DNA of 64,000 nucleotides from Anisakis pegreffii. Lineage: Eukaryota; Nematoda; Chromadorea; Rhabditida; Anisakidae. Below the pieces are notes generated by a model. That model worked only from the letters and a program-made list of their open reading frames with translations, was not told the origin of the DNA and ran no database searches. The stretch lies in contig JAPYMA010002480.1 of assembly GCA_035041965.1 (NCBI GenBank), positions 1 to 64,000 on the forward strand. The letters run 5' to 3'. This document shows positions 23,734 through 37,028 of this stretch, in pieces (positions within the stretch are counted from its first letter, which is position 1; every line of letters begins with the position of its first letter). A program made the position numbers and the translations under genes.

Positions 23734-26700
23734 CTGAAATTATTCCACAACATTATCATGGAATATTGAGTCAGGTTTCTAAAATATACAGTTCAAACCA
23801 TTGAAAGAATAAGTTCAAAGGTTGTCAGGTGATGTCGACGAGCATTTTATAAGAACACATGAATTACAATGATGATAGCGGCATGCTGAATGCAAAAGGA
23901 ACATGCCAAATGGTATGGTAATAATCTTGCTAACAATAAGCCAAAATTTAACATCATTCCACCAGTGCATCACGTCTGTATCACGAATGCTTTGTGGGAT
24001 AGGTTTCAAAATGAATTTTTTCGCTCACCTTTTCAGGTAAAAAATGTTCGGATAAAAAGAACTGAAACGTGCAGCATTGACGACCAATTAACCATGTGCA
24101 AGGTGCAGCTCATCTGATTACAAGATGAACATAGGACTGGAAAGATGGAAAAGCAGAACAGAAGGAAAGAAATATGGAATCAGCGCTTATTCTGGCTTGA
24201 AAACTGATCACTAATAGATTAAACAATCGCTTTTAGCGAAATTCGCTTCACAACTGAAGTTAGCTTCAACTGAAAAAACTGTGCAAGTGATTTCATGGAA
24301 TCCCAGAATTCAGCAGTGGAATATCTTCTTGTTAATGTTTCTGTCTGACAGACTAACCTCCCCCGTTCTGGATTTTGAAAACCATTTGAAGCAAAATCAA
24401 ACTAAGCAAGAGATTTAGTCACGCAAAGATCCTTTTTAGTTTTGATTCATTTCATTTGAATTGCTACTTGATTGCTGTTTCATTTGTTGTAACCATCCAG
24501 CTTCCTCCTAATTTATTCCCTTCAATTTTGTCTCATTGAAAAGTACACAAGAGCCTCCGTCCCATCGTTATTCTTGGCAATTAGTAGGATGTTCGCTGAT
24601 TTTTTCGAACTGCTGCCAATTAGCAAAACTCACTCTTGTCTCTACAGATCAGTGTTTTTTCTGATGATTAAAACTTGATGCGTGACACGAAGAACTTTAT
24701 TGCTTTTGTTTTTTCGCTTCTCTTCCAAACATCGGTGCCTCAGGCATATTGAAATTGCAAAACGGGAGCAAAACCAACGCACAACTTTTAAATCTGCCTA
24801 CTTTTTCGCTGTATACATACGAGCGTCTGCGAAAATGTTGCTATACAGCGAACTTTATGTTCTTTATGTTGTTGCTATGCAGCGTAGAGAAAATTAATAG
24901 GTACTCGCAAAGTGAAGTGATGTTTTCTGCAAAAGTTACAAAATTATATATTTTTTGGTTCAATTGCATCAATCGCACATTTACGTTAGCATTCTTGAAA
25001 AATTTTATCCCTTCAAACGCAAATTGAGGTCATTTCGACTATATGCCACTAATGAGCACTTTTTGCTAGATAAATGACAATTTTCACGGAAATTCACGAA
25101 AATGAAGTCGCTCATGACTACCATTTAAAAAATCGTATGAAGAATATCAAATTGTCACTCAGCAAAATATTCTATAAGAGTTGAAATCAATCGGAACATC
25201 ATGTACGGTCAAGAGGAATATTGTTGATCGTTAGCAAAACCCTTGAAACTATCGCTAATATGATTGCTCAACGAAGTGGTATCATAATCGAATACAGACT
25301 GGTAATGATGAAAGCAAGTGAGTTACATATTCATGTTCATAAAGTTGTTTGTTGTGTGAGTTTTATATTCATTAAAAAATTAATAACATTAGAAGCTATC
25401 ATCAATTCTAGTCTAGTGGTTGCTCTGAAATGTGAATGAGCGTAGTTATTGAGCCTTCTACGCATCAACGATCAAAATTTCAATACAAATTAGATTGACG
25501 TCAAAGTGACATTAGTATGCGTTTGGTGAGCAGTCGTTTTCCCCGAATAATAACTTTTCATTAGAACGATGCCAATTTAACGGAAAATGAGCTCACGTCA
25601 TCATTCGAGAATTCCGAAAAATGTCACGAACATAGAGCTAAAGATTCCACACGAGAATGCCATCCAATCAAACTTCATGGTTCAATTATGGTCCAATTGA
25701 TCCCAATGGGCGTTCTAATGCCAAACGACTTAAAATTAATTTGAACTTCGGCTTATAACGCTTCATTTGAAACTCAAATTAGAGAGTATGGCATTGCAGG
25801 ATAGCCAACTTTATCAGCTGAGACAAAAATAGCGCAGAGAAGCTGTTTCAGCTATTGCTGTTCATTTGTTTAATGAGTTCACTACGAGTCAGATCACCTA
25901 TTTGTCTTTAGATTTTTTCACAAAAAAGGATGCACCGCGAACGTGATATTGAGGAGACCCAAAAAATATTGAGGAGAAAAAAACAACGTGGTTGAAGGAG
26001 ATCCAAAAAGCGAAATTCCTGGACTGAGTATACGTTAGGTTGTCCAGTTTGCTTCTGCGGTTTTTGCGGTATCCTCTGTTTTCAAGTCGATACTGCAGAT
26101 GCCACTCATGTTCATACGAGTTGTTTAAGTGCTTTTTTTAAGGACCACTTCATGGTGCGTGTTTCAAAAAAAAGATCACTGAAATAGTAGCATAATATCT
26201 CGAAGAATCTCAACAATTTGTCATTCAGTACGAAAGCATTCATGATTTGAATGTCGTTAACCAAGAACATATTCGAATCACCACTCATCATTGCCCATTT
26301 ATTCGAGAAGAAGAAATTCCCAGTGAACATGCATTATGATGGTCGTTCAAAGAAGCACGATTAATCCCAAAAGGCCACACGAAGAGCATCGTTCGCCTCA
26401 AACGCATCAATTTCTTAATCTTGATTTCGCAATATTATCAAAATTTTCAAGTATCGTCGTTCCTAAGTGCCTCCTTAATGCTCATCAATTCAGTTGTTGT
26501 GAAATTTTAATTAAAATTCCAAAGCTCTAGACAAGCACCATCTGCTGCTCATTTCAATGATGCTGAGCAAAAGTGGAAAAGCATCATGATGAAAGGAAAT
26601 TAATGCGAATTTTTAATTTCCGCCCTGATAGTTCAACACATTTGGAACAAAAACTTCTCTGCAAAACTTTTTTCTGCAGAAATATCAGCCAGTCACCAAT

Positions 26701-29700
26701 GAGTACAGCGACTGAACATTTTTACAGAAAGAAATGTTTCCGATCTGTCATTGTTAGCTTATTTCTAGCTCAGCTATAGTTTATCTAAGTTCAGAGTAGG
26801 AATTTTTTCAATTGCTGAAGGAGACATTTCAAATTCAATTTGATCACTCATTCAACCCTTTCTGCTGCAATCTGTCTCCTATAAATAGCACTTCATTTTC
26901 TTTGAGAACATTGCAGTTTTGGTTAACTATTCATTAATAATTGAAAATTTTCGAGAAAATTATCGCCAAAATCACATCTCATTGGTGTGATGAACTGAAA
27001 TAATTCCGATTTTTGTGAACGCATTTGACGAAAAAACTTTTCCTAAACAGTAGGATTTTCGATTTCATTATCCAAATTAAAATTATTCTGTCTTCAAAAA
27101 ACCTTTTATCAACCCATGCGAAGAGATCGGAGTATTGGCGCAAACATTCGTGCCGACGGAACTGGTTCATTAAAGAGGTACTCTGCACATTCATTATAAA
27201 ACGTAAACATATACAGCAGGACGACTCTTTGAAGGTTTCAACCAGCTTACTACACTAGCCTATCCTTGAAATTTTTAAAATTCTGATAATTTGAGATTTA
27301 AAAAAAAGCTGCATTTAGCTCACGGAATACCAATCATGAAAGGGAAATACAAGCATGAGACATTGAAATTAATATCAAAACAGATGACAGAGACAGAATC
27401 AAATATTCTGTTAATCAAAGAATCAAAACTTAATGAGAAAGCAGCGAGTAGAGCTGTCTAGAGCAGTCTAGCCATCTGCGATTAAATTTGCTAACGTGAC
27501 CCTTGGGACGCAAAAAAAATGCATCTTAAACACCCGTAAGCAAAGTATTGTTTGCAGTGTTTCTTGTGTTTTCGATGAGACTCTCATTTTGTTGAGAACA
27601 AACAACATCTAACGTATAGTGATATATCTGATATGTTTTCAAGCCATTCACATCGTCAGGTTATCATCGAAAGCATCTCATCGTCAGGTTTTTTGTCGTG
27701 CTCGTGGATGATTTATGCATAGTGTCACCGGGTCTTCGTCGACCTTTGAACATGCAATCAATCAACTATTTGCGACGGAAACCGTGCATTGAGAATAGTC
27801 AATATGTAGTACGTATGCAATATATCAAGTCATGAAATAATGATCATCGAATGAACATTTCTCATTTGTTGACGACTGAGCACAGAAGACAGAGTTCAGA
27901 AACGAAAGAAACAAAATAAATTCATCGGAAATTGATGAAAATTAATCATACACTCGCTGGTTTGGCATAAAGTGTCAAGAACATTCACAGTCTGTTTTGA
28001 CATCTATCATAATTTTCAAAACATAATTAATTCACCAACATTCCGACTAATATTGTACTGAATATTTTATGCACTCTCAGGTTTTGTAGATCAACGGAAA
28101 CGTTGCAAACAGGTTCGAATGCACATGACAGAGGCAGCAAAGGTGATTTGTTGATGTTATCGGCGAATTGGAACACAAATATCAGCGAACTGCTTCACAG
28201 CAATTGTTGTGCTAATCACAATCCATAGGGGACGTATTTGACACATTTACTGATCTTGGCCACATCAATGATGGATTTTTGCTTACGACAATGATTTATT
28301 CACTGAGAGCAAGGCAAAACAGAACTCAATTCTCGTGAGCTTATTCTCGTTTTGAGACAGTCAAAATGATTTACTGTCCGTGACAGATCGATGGAATCAT
28401 TGATTTTGTTAGATATTTCATGGATGACTGCTTAAATTCAATCATAGTGAATGATGAAACCTGACGAAGAACCTCAGCATTCATGAATAATGAATAAATA
28501 ATGGTGCATTTACGATGCAAACAGTTCATCGATTTTTCGAAAAAAACAAAAAAAGAAAGATGTTCTATAGCGTGGTGCTTGAAAAATTATCATTGGAGTA
28601 CACTTCACCGCAACAGAATGGAGCAGATTCTCGACAGTGAAGCAGTTCCCAGGTGTGCGTGAGTATTGTTTGAGCTAAAGTGGTTAAACTCAACTCAGAC
28701 ATACAACCCAACTGACTCTAACTAGGGACGATAACTTGATTTGACCAAGTCTAAGCAACATTTCACTTTAACCCTGAACTGAACCACTTTAATTCAATAG
28801 TCGAAAACGGACGCAGTAAGCTGACAATAGATTGGAGCATTGCTTCTGCGCGAAATCTATGGCTCCTTATGTCATTTCATTAGTTGTTTGTGGACGGACC
28901 ATATGTGTAGTTTTCTTTACTCACTGATAATTATTCTAGAAGCAGATGCTCCTAAAAGCACATTATAAAGCCAGTGTGCTTACTGATGAATGCGTTTTAG
29001 GGAAAAATAAAATAAATAAATGAATTCAGCATTTCAAATTGCTAAACGAAGCGTTATTAATGACGGACGCATCGCTCCTTCAGTAAATTCTTCTCCGAGT
29101 TTCATTCTCCGAGTTCTTCTCTTCACATAACTTATAATCCGATGATCGTTGAGCACTGCATTCTAACTGATCCCTTGACAAACTTTCAACCACAACTTTC
29201 GGCATTCCTTAAACACCGACCGTTTCATAATTCATTCTCGACTGATTCAGTGTATTTTCATGAAATTTTCAAACTCGTTTAAATGAGAAATGTTCGCTAA
29301 CTGAAACGACGAATTCCGTTGATTAATGGCTTTACGAGTCCCACGTGAGCGTTAACGATGCAACAAATCTCTGGTTACCTCTCAATTTCAGATGTTCTTG
29401 TAATATTTCAGTATTTGGCTACAGCAACAACGGAACAAGATCGGAGGCGTTCGAACGGATGATCATAAAATCCCTATGATTTATGTATCTTTATGCTGAA
29501 AACAATTCGTTAAGAACCCAATAACGGAATCAAACAGCGGAATGTTTAGTGCCATCATGTAATTCTCAGCTCACATTTCCAAAACCACCATTAAGAAAAC
29601 TGAACTGAATGTTGCCCATAAAGCTATATCGAGCCATGAATACTGTTAGAAGTTCTCCACAAAATTTCGATGGCCATCTTATGAGGAGTTCCACTTGGTG

Positions 29701-32700
29701 ACCTACTCAAAGGAAGTAAACCCTAGGAATCTTATCGAGGTTCTCAAAAACCAGGAACTGCAGCACTTAGCGATTTGTCGACCAAATCCAAGCGTCCGTT
29801 TATGTGATCAGGTTTATGCTCTCAGTTTTCTGTTAGATCAAAAATGCACTGTAAATGCAAACGTTGATCATCTATTCAGTGGCTGTTCTTCATACAAACA
29901 AATTGGACCACAAATGAGTACGACAGATACCCGATACGTATCTCATATCACATGTTTATCATTTCAAAGCGTGATGCGATTCACTAATCGTAAGATTGCG
30001 TTCATTCATTTAAATTCGAAAAGTTTAGGCGAACAACTCTTATCCGAGGGAATCGATATTTCACTATGACCATTTATTCATTCATTCATTCATCCACTCA
30101 TTCGCATGTTCTTGCATTCCTTCATTCCCTCAGAAATTACATTCAGAGAGCAGTTTGGTTCCAAAAGTCTGCTGCTTTGAACAGCCAGCAAAAAGCGCAG
30201 CTAACGACCAAACGAAAGCACACAAATGAATTGATTCAATCATGTCATAAGCTTTAAAAGCTCTTCTTTCTCTTAACGATGTAGTTCATAAATATTGTTG
30301 TTTGTCAGCCATAAAATTCAGAAAAACCTTTTGAGAACATCTGATTTCTTGATCTTCAAATCGAATGCATCGTAAAGATGACACTAGATCATACATACTT
30401 CACTTGATATCGTATCATCAATGATGTCTAAATTGGAGAAGTTTGTTAAAGCAGACTGCATTCTCGTATGATTTCTAGGGTCACTTTGGGTAAATCAGTG
30501 CTCTAGTCATGTCTCATCATAGCATCGCAAATTTTATAACATATTAATTAGTTTTTTGCACACTGATAATTGTGACTTTTTAACATCACTGAAGTTTTTG
30601 GATCATTTCGTTGGCCAATGTTCCGAGTAATGAAAATAAGAGCATTAGAAAAAAGTTCTGCAATCACGTGCTCCCTCTCATCAAAGTCATAAACAGAGCC
30701 ACTTATTCGGTCGTTAATTGAATTTCAAGATACACTCGCTACGAGATGAGTGTTTGATGAATCGAATGCGCAAAAATGTTTTGTTTCGTTATGTCGCATT
30801 TCATATCAAGTCTTCAATCGCTAATATAGTTATTCTCGGCCAATGGTTCTTCGGCCCAAAGAATCAATTCAGTTACACGTTTGAAATGATTCCAATAAGA
30901 TTATAATGCCTCAGTAGAAGATTCAATTGGATTACTATTTTCCACTTGATGTGTTTGTTGTCGCCTTGCACAGCAACTCTCTCGAAAAACTCAAAAAGCT
31001 AGGGATCAGCAACATAAAAGAAACTGTTAACATCGAGGAAAGGAGTGGAATGACACGACTAGAAAGAAACAATTCAGATAAGCACACACAATTGTCAAGT
31101 GTCAATCAACTTGCGTCACTTGTATTGTTGTTGTGGTTAATAATGCAAATGCGCGAAATTACTAATTCTTTTAAAGTGTCTCTCGAAGATCGTCAGCGAG
31201 TGAAGACTTAACGCTACGAATAATTGCTCATCACCATTAAATGCAGCTTTATAAGTGTTGTATTCACTGACACGCTGCTGGAATGCTTTGAGAACATTCT
31301 CATGAAATTTTTTTCTTATTTTTAGAACATTCTCAGAACTCATAATAATTTCTAATCGTTTTGAGAATTCATTCCAAAATAATGAAATTTCAAGCTTGTT
31401 GTATGTGAAGAGAAGTGATCGTTTAGACGTTCACTGCACTCAATCTGTTCGTGCTGCTTCTATTACTGCTTCAGTCTGTATCTGCTAAACAACATTTTCT
31501 TTTGCATTGATATTGCGCTAGAATTATTGAAGCTATTAGTCATTAATTGAATGAATTCAACTGCACTGCTGGATTCCTCATTCCATATTCAAGGCGCTAT
31601 TTCCGTTTTCTATGCGATGTTTCTCTGCTCATTTCAATGCAACTAAATAATTCTATTCAACGAAAATTTCAGTTCTATTCAATTTAGATGACTTACTTAT
31701 TAGGGAGAAACCAATCAAGATTTTTCTTCACGTAGACGTTTGCTTCAAAAATTTCTCATTCAGCTTTGCATTCAGTCATTCTTTCACCTCGTCAAATGCT
31801 TTCAATTCGTCATCGCGCCCACTGGGCTCTCCTTAAATTGACGAGTGAAAGTTGTTCTCAATTCTCCTTGCAAAACAAGGTGAATACCTCAGCTCGTATA
31901 CCTCCCAAAAATCTCATATGATCCAAATTGTAACACCTCAAAAATGTTAGACACACACTTTAAGATTTCCATGACTCTGTTCTAATTTGAATCTTCATCA
32001 ATGCTTTTTGTGTTCGCATATTGTGCGAAACGAATGAATGCGAAAAGTTTCAACAAAGAATTAATCAAACGAGAGAATTTTTTTGGGTTAAAACTGTGAA
32101 TGAAAAATCGATCAACATTGGCACATGGAAATGTATCAAAAGAATCACAAAATTGATTGAAAGGTTATAGTGCAACATGCTGAATTGACATTCATGACAA
32201 CATTGAACTGAATTTCATTTCAATGTGATAGATGAAGCTAAATTAGCGCTGATTGATTGAATGTGTACGTAATCAGCATTCAATTCATTTAAAAGCTGAT
32301 ACTGCAAGGCAATGCAACTATCGGCAATACCTGACACAATAGCGACAAACTGCGACGTTTGACACACTCCATATCCGATTGGTGCATAGAGTTTTTTCAG
32401 AAGTTCTTTCAAACGATAGGTTATGTGACTATAATGGCTTGAACTCAGTAAAGCAAATCCATCTTCACGAGGATATCATAACGAATTTATGAGTGCACTT
32501 GATATCGATAGTCGATTGAAATCTTTGCATGGATTCTTTGCCGAAACGAGCTGAGTTCGTCGTAATTTCTAACTTTTCAAGAGCACTTCACATTTCTCAA
32601 ACAAGGAGACAGAGAGAGCTCGAGAAAGAGAGTGTGACAAAGAAAGAGCTTCATCGCAGCAATTTTTAGCCAAATAGGATGAACAGATACGTAGGGATTT

Positions 32701-35700
32701 ATGATTATATGATAGCAGAGCTTTTTTACATACGTTTTTTTGCTACCTAACCAACTGCAACATCCACTTGAAACGGATTCGAAGTTCTACCATATTTCTA
32801 AAGCACAAACTAACAACTCTGAAATGAAAGTGTGATTTAGAGCTTTTCTGTCAGACGAACCCATCAAGATTGCTTGAGTGGCATTAGCGATTCACTCAGA
32901 ACATATCGAGTCAAATCAGAATATGCTCCATAAATTTCAATCTTATGTCTCCTTCAATACTCTTACTTATTCCAATATACGAGACGTTTTGTCAAATCAT
33001 CCAGTGAAGAGTTAGGTCGACGAGGATCACGATATCAGTTCAGTGGCAAAATTCAGTCTCCATTGCTAAAAACAAATCAGTAGCAGCAGCGACATCAGTT
33101 TAGCCGAACATCGACCTGAACAGTGCAAAACGTTTTGCAAATGCATAGGGTGAGAGATAATTCAAATTCGCAACAGTTCAATATTTCACGACCAGTGTAT
33201 TTGGAAATCTTCAAAAATCCTGGGTATTTGTAAAACTTGAGTTGCCAAGCGAATTGTTGCACGTTATATTTCAATCTACATTCTCGGTGGTGCGTTGCTT
33301 TGCTAATCAGCATGGTATTAGGTGGAAATGAATAAGGCTAAATGAACTAGACGGAATGTGAATGGGCTGAAAGTTTTCCAATTATGAAAAATGTCAGAAT
33401 CAGGCGAAATAAATTGGCTGAAATGAAATGAAATAGCGTTGCACGATAGCTGTTAGATAAGATAAACGGTCGCACAAGGAGTACTCAGAATGGAATTTTG
33501 TGACGAATCGAAACCAAAAAGCCATGAAATCACACTGATAGTAGAATCAAAATTATTGGTTATGAATGGAGAAGAACCAGAGGCAAAGACAAGGGGCCTT
33601 CTGGATTTTTTACGAAAAAGAAAAATTCGTTCTTCAGCTGAAGCTTCGTTTCAAACAAATGAATGAAGAATGGTGTTTCGTTGTGTTGATGAGAATGCAC
33701 GAAACAGTAAAATGTTGTTGCTTCTGAATACATTTTTATGGTTTAAAAGAAATTGCGATAAAAATGCAAATAGGCATCCAAATTCATGCTATGTGTTGCG
33801 TTCGAAGGCAAGAACACAGTGCGCAGAATGAGAATGATGAAACGTTGTTCTCTGATGATCAATGCAAATGAATGAATTGTCGAATCAAGAGCACGAATAC
33901 TGAATCGTATTCTAAGTGTTCTTATTCTGAAATTTCTAAGTTCTAAAATCTAAAACTAAATGTTATTCTAAAAATTTATTCAAAAATTCAGATTCAGTCT
34001 AATTTCACCATGGCAGATCTCATTTCATGCTTGAAATGATTGTACTTTCGATAGACGAATGTGTAAAATCCTTAACAGATCCTAACCGCTCGATGGCTTT
34101 TTGGTGATGAAGTAAAAGCATTCTGAAGTTTATAAGCAATGATACTTCGTATATAACTGCCGTGAATTTTGCAGACTTTGAGTTCAAACAAAAACGTGGA
34201 GAATTTAAAAAAAACAACAAATTAGTTCAGATGAAGAATGAAATATACGAGTTAAACGAAATCTACGATGACTAAACTGAAGTACTGAAGTATACAACTA
34301 CGAAGCACGCGGATTCAGCAGAAGAGCAGCCAGTCAAGTTTCTTGTCGTCATGGAAAGCGGAAAACATAGCGATAAAAGTAGTGACAGTTTAGATTAAGT
34401 AGATGAATTGCAGTGCAAAATGCGAGCAAAAAAATCAATCAAAACACTTCCATCTCGGATAACTATGAATACCGAAAACGTGTGCTTGACTAGGAGAACA
34501 TGCCTGCAGAAGATTGAAAAGCAACGAAAAACAGACAAAGGCCAAAGATCGATTATAAATGCAAAAACAAAAATAAAAATGCGATCTGATAGTTATACTT
34601 TCAATAATTGTTTGGCCGTAAGAATTGTAATCAAAGCAATATCGCTCTTCAAATTATGTAATCGAATCTGTTCGTATAATAATAATTGAAATACGATCTT
34701 GATAATTGCAATAAGCACGGATCAAATGGCGATCAAGTAAGCAGTCGAATAAATTCAGAGTAAATGCTTACCTTATGAGATGAACGGAGGTAGACAAGAC
34801 AATAACAATAAGCAGTTGCAGCAGTAACCATTGTAGATTTGCAATGGAATACCAGATTTGCATCAGAATTCAGCTTGTTTCGGTTGATAACTTCATCGAC
34901 GTTTTGTTTATTGTTGTTTTCGTTTGGATCTTTCAGATGATTTTCTGATGACAAAACCGAACAAATTTCTCAACGTAGCGATGACGATCGAGAGCGGTTC
35001 TCTATCGCCCTATTTGAAGTGTTTGCTCGAGCTGATGCACGGCTCTGAACAGTGGAAATAATCGGCTTATAGGTGAGAAAATTCTAGAGTCTATGCGAGG
35101 AATGACGACATCAATGATGACTGGAAAGCTAAATGATGTTGCCAAGAAGATGAAGATGGATGTCGGTGGTGATGATCAATAAACGCTGTTATTTGTTTTT
35201 GTTGTTGCTGGTGAATGTTGAAATAAGATTGAGATTGAATGTGAGATAAATGTGGCGTTGGATGGATGGATCGATGTACGTAAGCGGACTTGTGAAGGAT
35301 ATTATGAAGATCATCCAATTCTGCATGTGTCAAAATTGTGACGAAAATGCATCCTATTGTTGTTATTGTTTTCGTTGTTGCATGGACATGACACACCGAT
35401 GGAATTGTGGAAGGACGCACTTGCGGAAACAATGAATGTAGCGAAAATCAAATCAACCAATGAATGAAACGCGTCCGATTCACCACTAAGACAAGAGGGG
35501 ATCGCTTGGAGAGAGCCTCTGCCAGAATGAGCTAGCTCGCTATTAGACTATTAGTTTAGTTTTGGAGTTCGCCGTAAAGCACAGACTACTTCTGACTGGC
35601 TGACTGCTTAAGTGAAACTGAAGATGAAACGACAATTTTCAGATGATCCAATGCTTCACACAACAACGCTGTCGTCGTCCGTTCGTCGTGAATTCATTTC

Positions 35701-36800
35701 AGCGGCAAATATGAGTACGAGAAAGAACGACTGTTCAGCTACGCAAAGAACTGCTGCAGTGCGATTCGATACTGGCTGCGGATGATGGTAGTAGCCAGAT
35801 GGTGCTAGATGAGTCTCGCTTCTACTCTCATGAAACTGGAAAAAAAGCCTTACCTCTTTTCCTTCCTCCGTCGACCAAACACATTCATTCCATCCAGCAG
35901 ACTATTCAGCTGCATGGATCTACACATGTATATATATATATCTCTTATCATCGTTAGTTAGCATTATCTTGCATTGAAACCCTCATTCATTCATTGCATG
36001 TGGCATGCCTAAGCTAATGCACCACGCCTCCAGCACTCATTTCTCTACCACGCACTCTGAGCTCAGAACTTAAATATTAAACGATAACAGCATTTTCTTG
36101 TTGAATGCTGATTCTAATAACATCGCTGCTAGCAGCATTGCCGATAGTGGCAGTACTAGGGCTATAGTCAAGTAATATTCAACGCCTTCATCCATCCATT
36201 TACGTTCGCGTCCCGTCCCGTCCGAAAAGCATGAAGATGAAGGAGCGATTCATGACTGATGTGACGACGGAGCGCTACGGAGGATGTTTAGAGTGAGCAA
36301 AGTCGAATATGAGTGAGCAATTATTGATGTGTTTGATTGATATTGTGTCACGCTTACTAGCTGTCGTCGACAACAAATTGCGGAGAATAGACGTTGTTGA
36401 TTGTAAGATCATCACTTTCGGATGTCTGAAACGGCAAGATATTTTGATGTTTGCAGAAAGGTCGCGAATAGTCTCATGGCTCTTTGGGTTATGACAAGAA
36501 CTGATCAGCATTTGAGCTTGATCTCACTGCACTCATCAAAAATTGGTATCCATAGCTCGGAATCATAGATCGGGATTGAAAATTCTAAGCAATACATTGC
36601 GATGATGACCAGATCAACAGAAGCTCATGGAATGAAACGAGGCGATTAGCTGATTTGACGTGATCGTAGAAGAGCTGAATTAAACGTTAATTAAGTGAAA
36701 CAATAGCGAATTGAAAATAGAAAGCTGTTGATGACATTCTGCTAATTAAGCCATACAGATGTGTTTCACCCCATGCATCAGATGTAACTGGAGTGTTATC
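23734..36800. other. Gene-poor stretch, nothing recognised
   Basis: About 13 kb of AT-rich sequence with only short frames. The upstream exon(s) of the TPM gene should lie near its left end; a hydrophobic minus-strand frame at 23815-24009 was considered but does not splice cleanly. Minor simple repeats occur: ATTC units near 30.08-30.13 kb and a short TA run near 35.93 kb. A slightly more GC-rich patch with short frames lies at 35.0-36.3 kb, without recognisable coding content. Confidence 0.4.
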
Positions 36801-37028
36801 TCAGAACACTATCAAGAAATTCATCAACATCGACTCCACTCCGTTTGTACATGCCCCAGTGTTGGGATCCACGAAATGTTTCGAGTGGTTCACTGTTTGA
36901 TGATGGTATTTCAGTGACAAATGTTCGATACCACCATATGCCGACCATAGATCGGACATAATGCTGGTGCCTGGCAAAATTTTATTCGTGAAACAATAGA
37001 ATGATGCTTTTCGAGTATACATAATCAC
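36801..37028 (-). mobile_element. Merlin-type DNA transposon relic (IS1595/ISXO2-like DDE transposase fragment)
   Basis: A 75-codon minus-strand frame carries the C-terminal catalytic block of ISXO2-like transposases: ILPGTSIMSDLWSAY (with the second catalytic Asp in SD), then HQTVNHSKHFVDP, TGACTNGVES. These are the hallmark motifs of the Merlin superfamily. The tryptophan-containing helix expected after GVES is absent and the frame soon stops. The N-terminal half with the first catalytic Asp is also missing. I could not see flanking terminal inverted repeats. This is a decayed, non-autonomous remnant. Confidence 0.85.

Noticed and set aside
23815..24009. Hydrophobic minus-strand frame considered as the TPM gene's signal-peptide exon
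   Set aside because: The only phase-compatible donor falls inside the hydrophobic run and the start is poor, so the junction to 23733 is not convincing.
29695..30069. 124-codon plus-strand frame
   Set aside because: No recognisable motif, no supporting neighbours, and it ends in a simple ATTC repeat; treated as chance.
32215..32412. Minus-strand frame with protein-like composition
   Set aside because: It is isolated, with ambiguous splice sites and no family resemblance; too weak to list as a gene.
35920..35945. TA dinucleotide run, and TC run near 48.79 kb
   Set aside because: Short simple repeats common in such genomes, with no sign of function.
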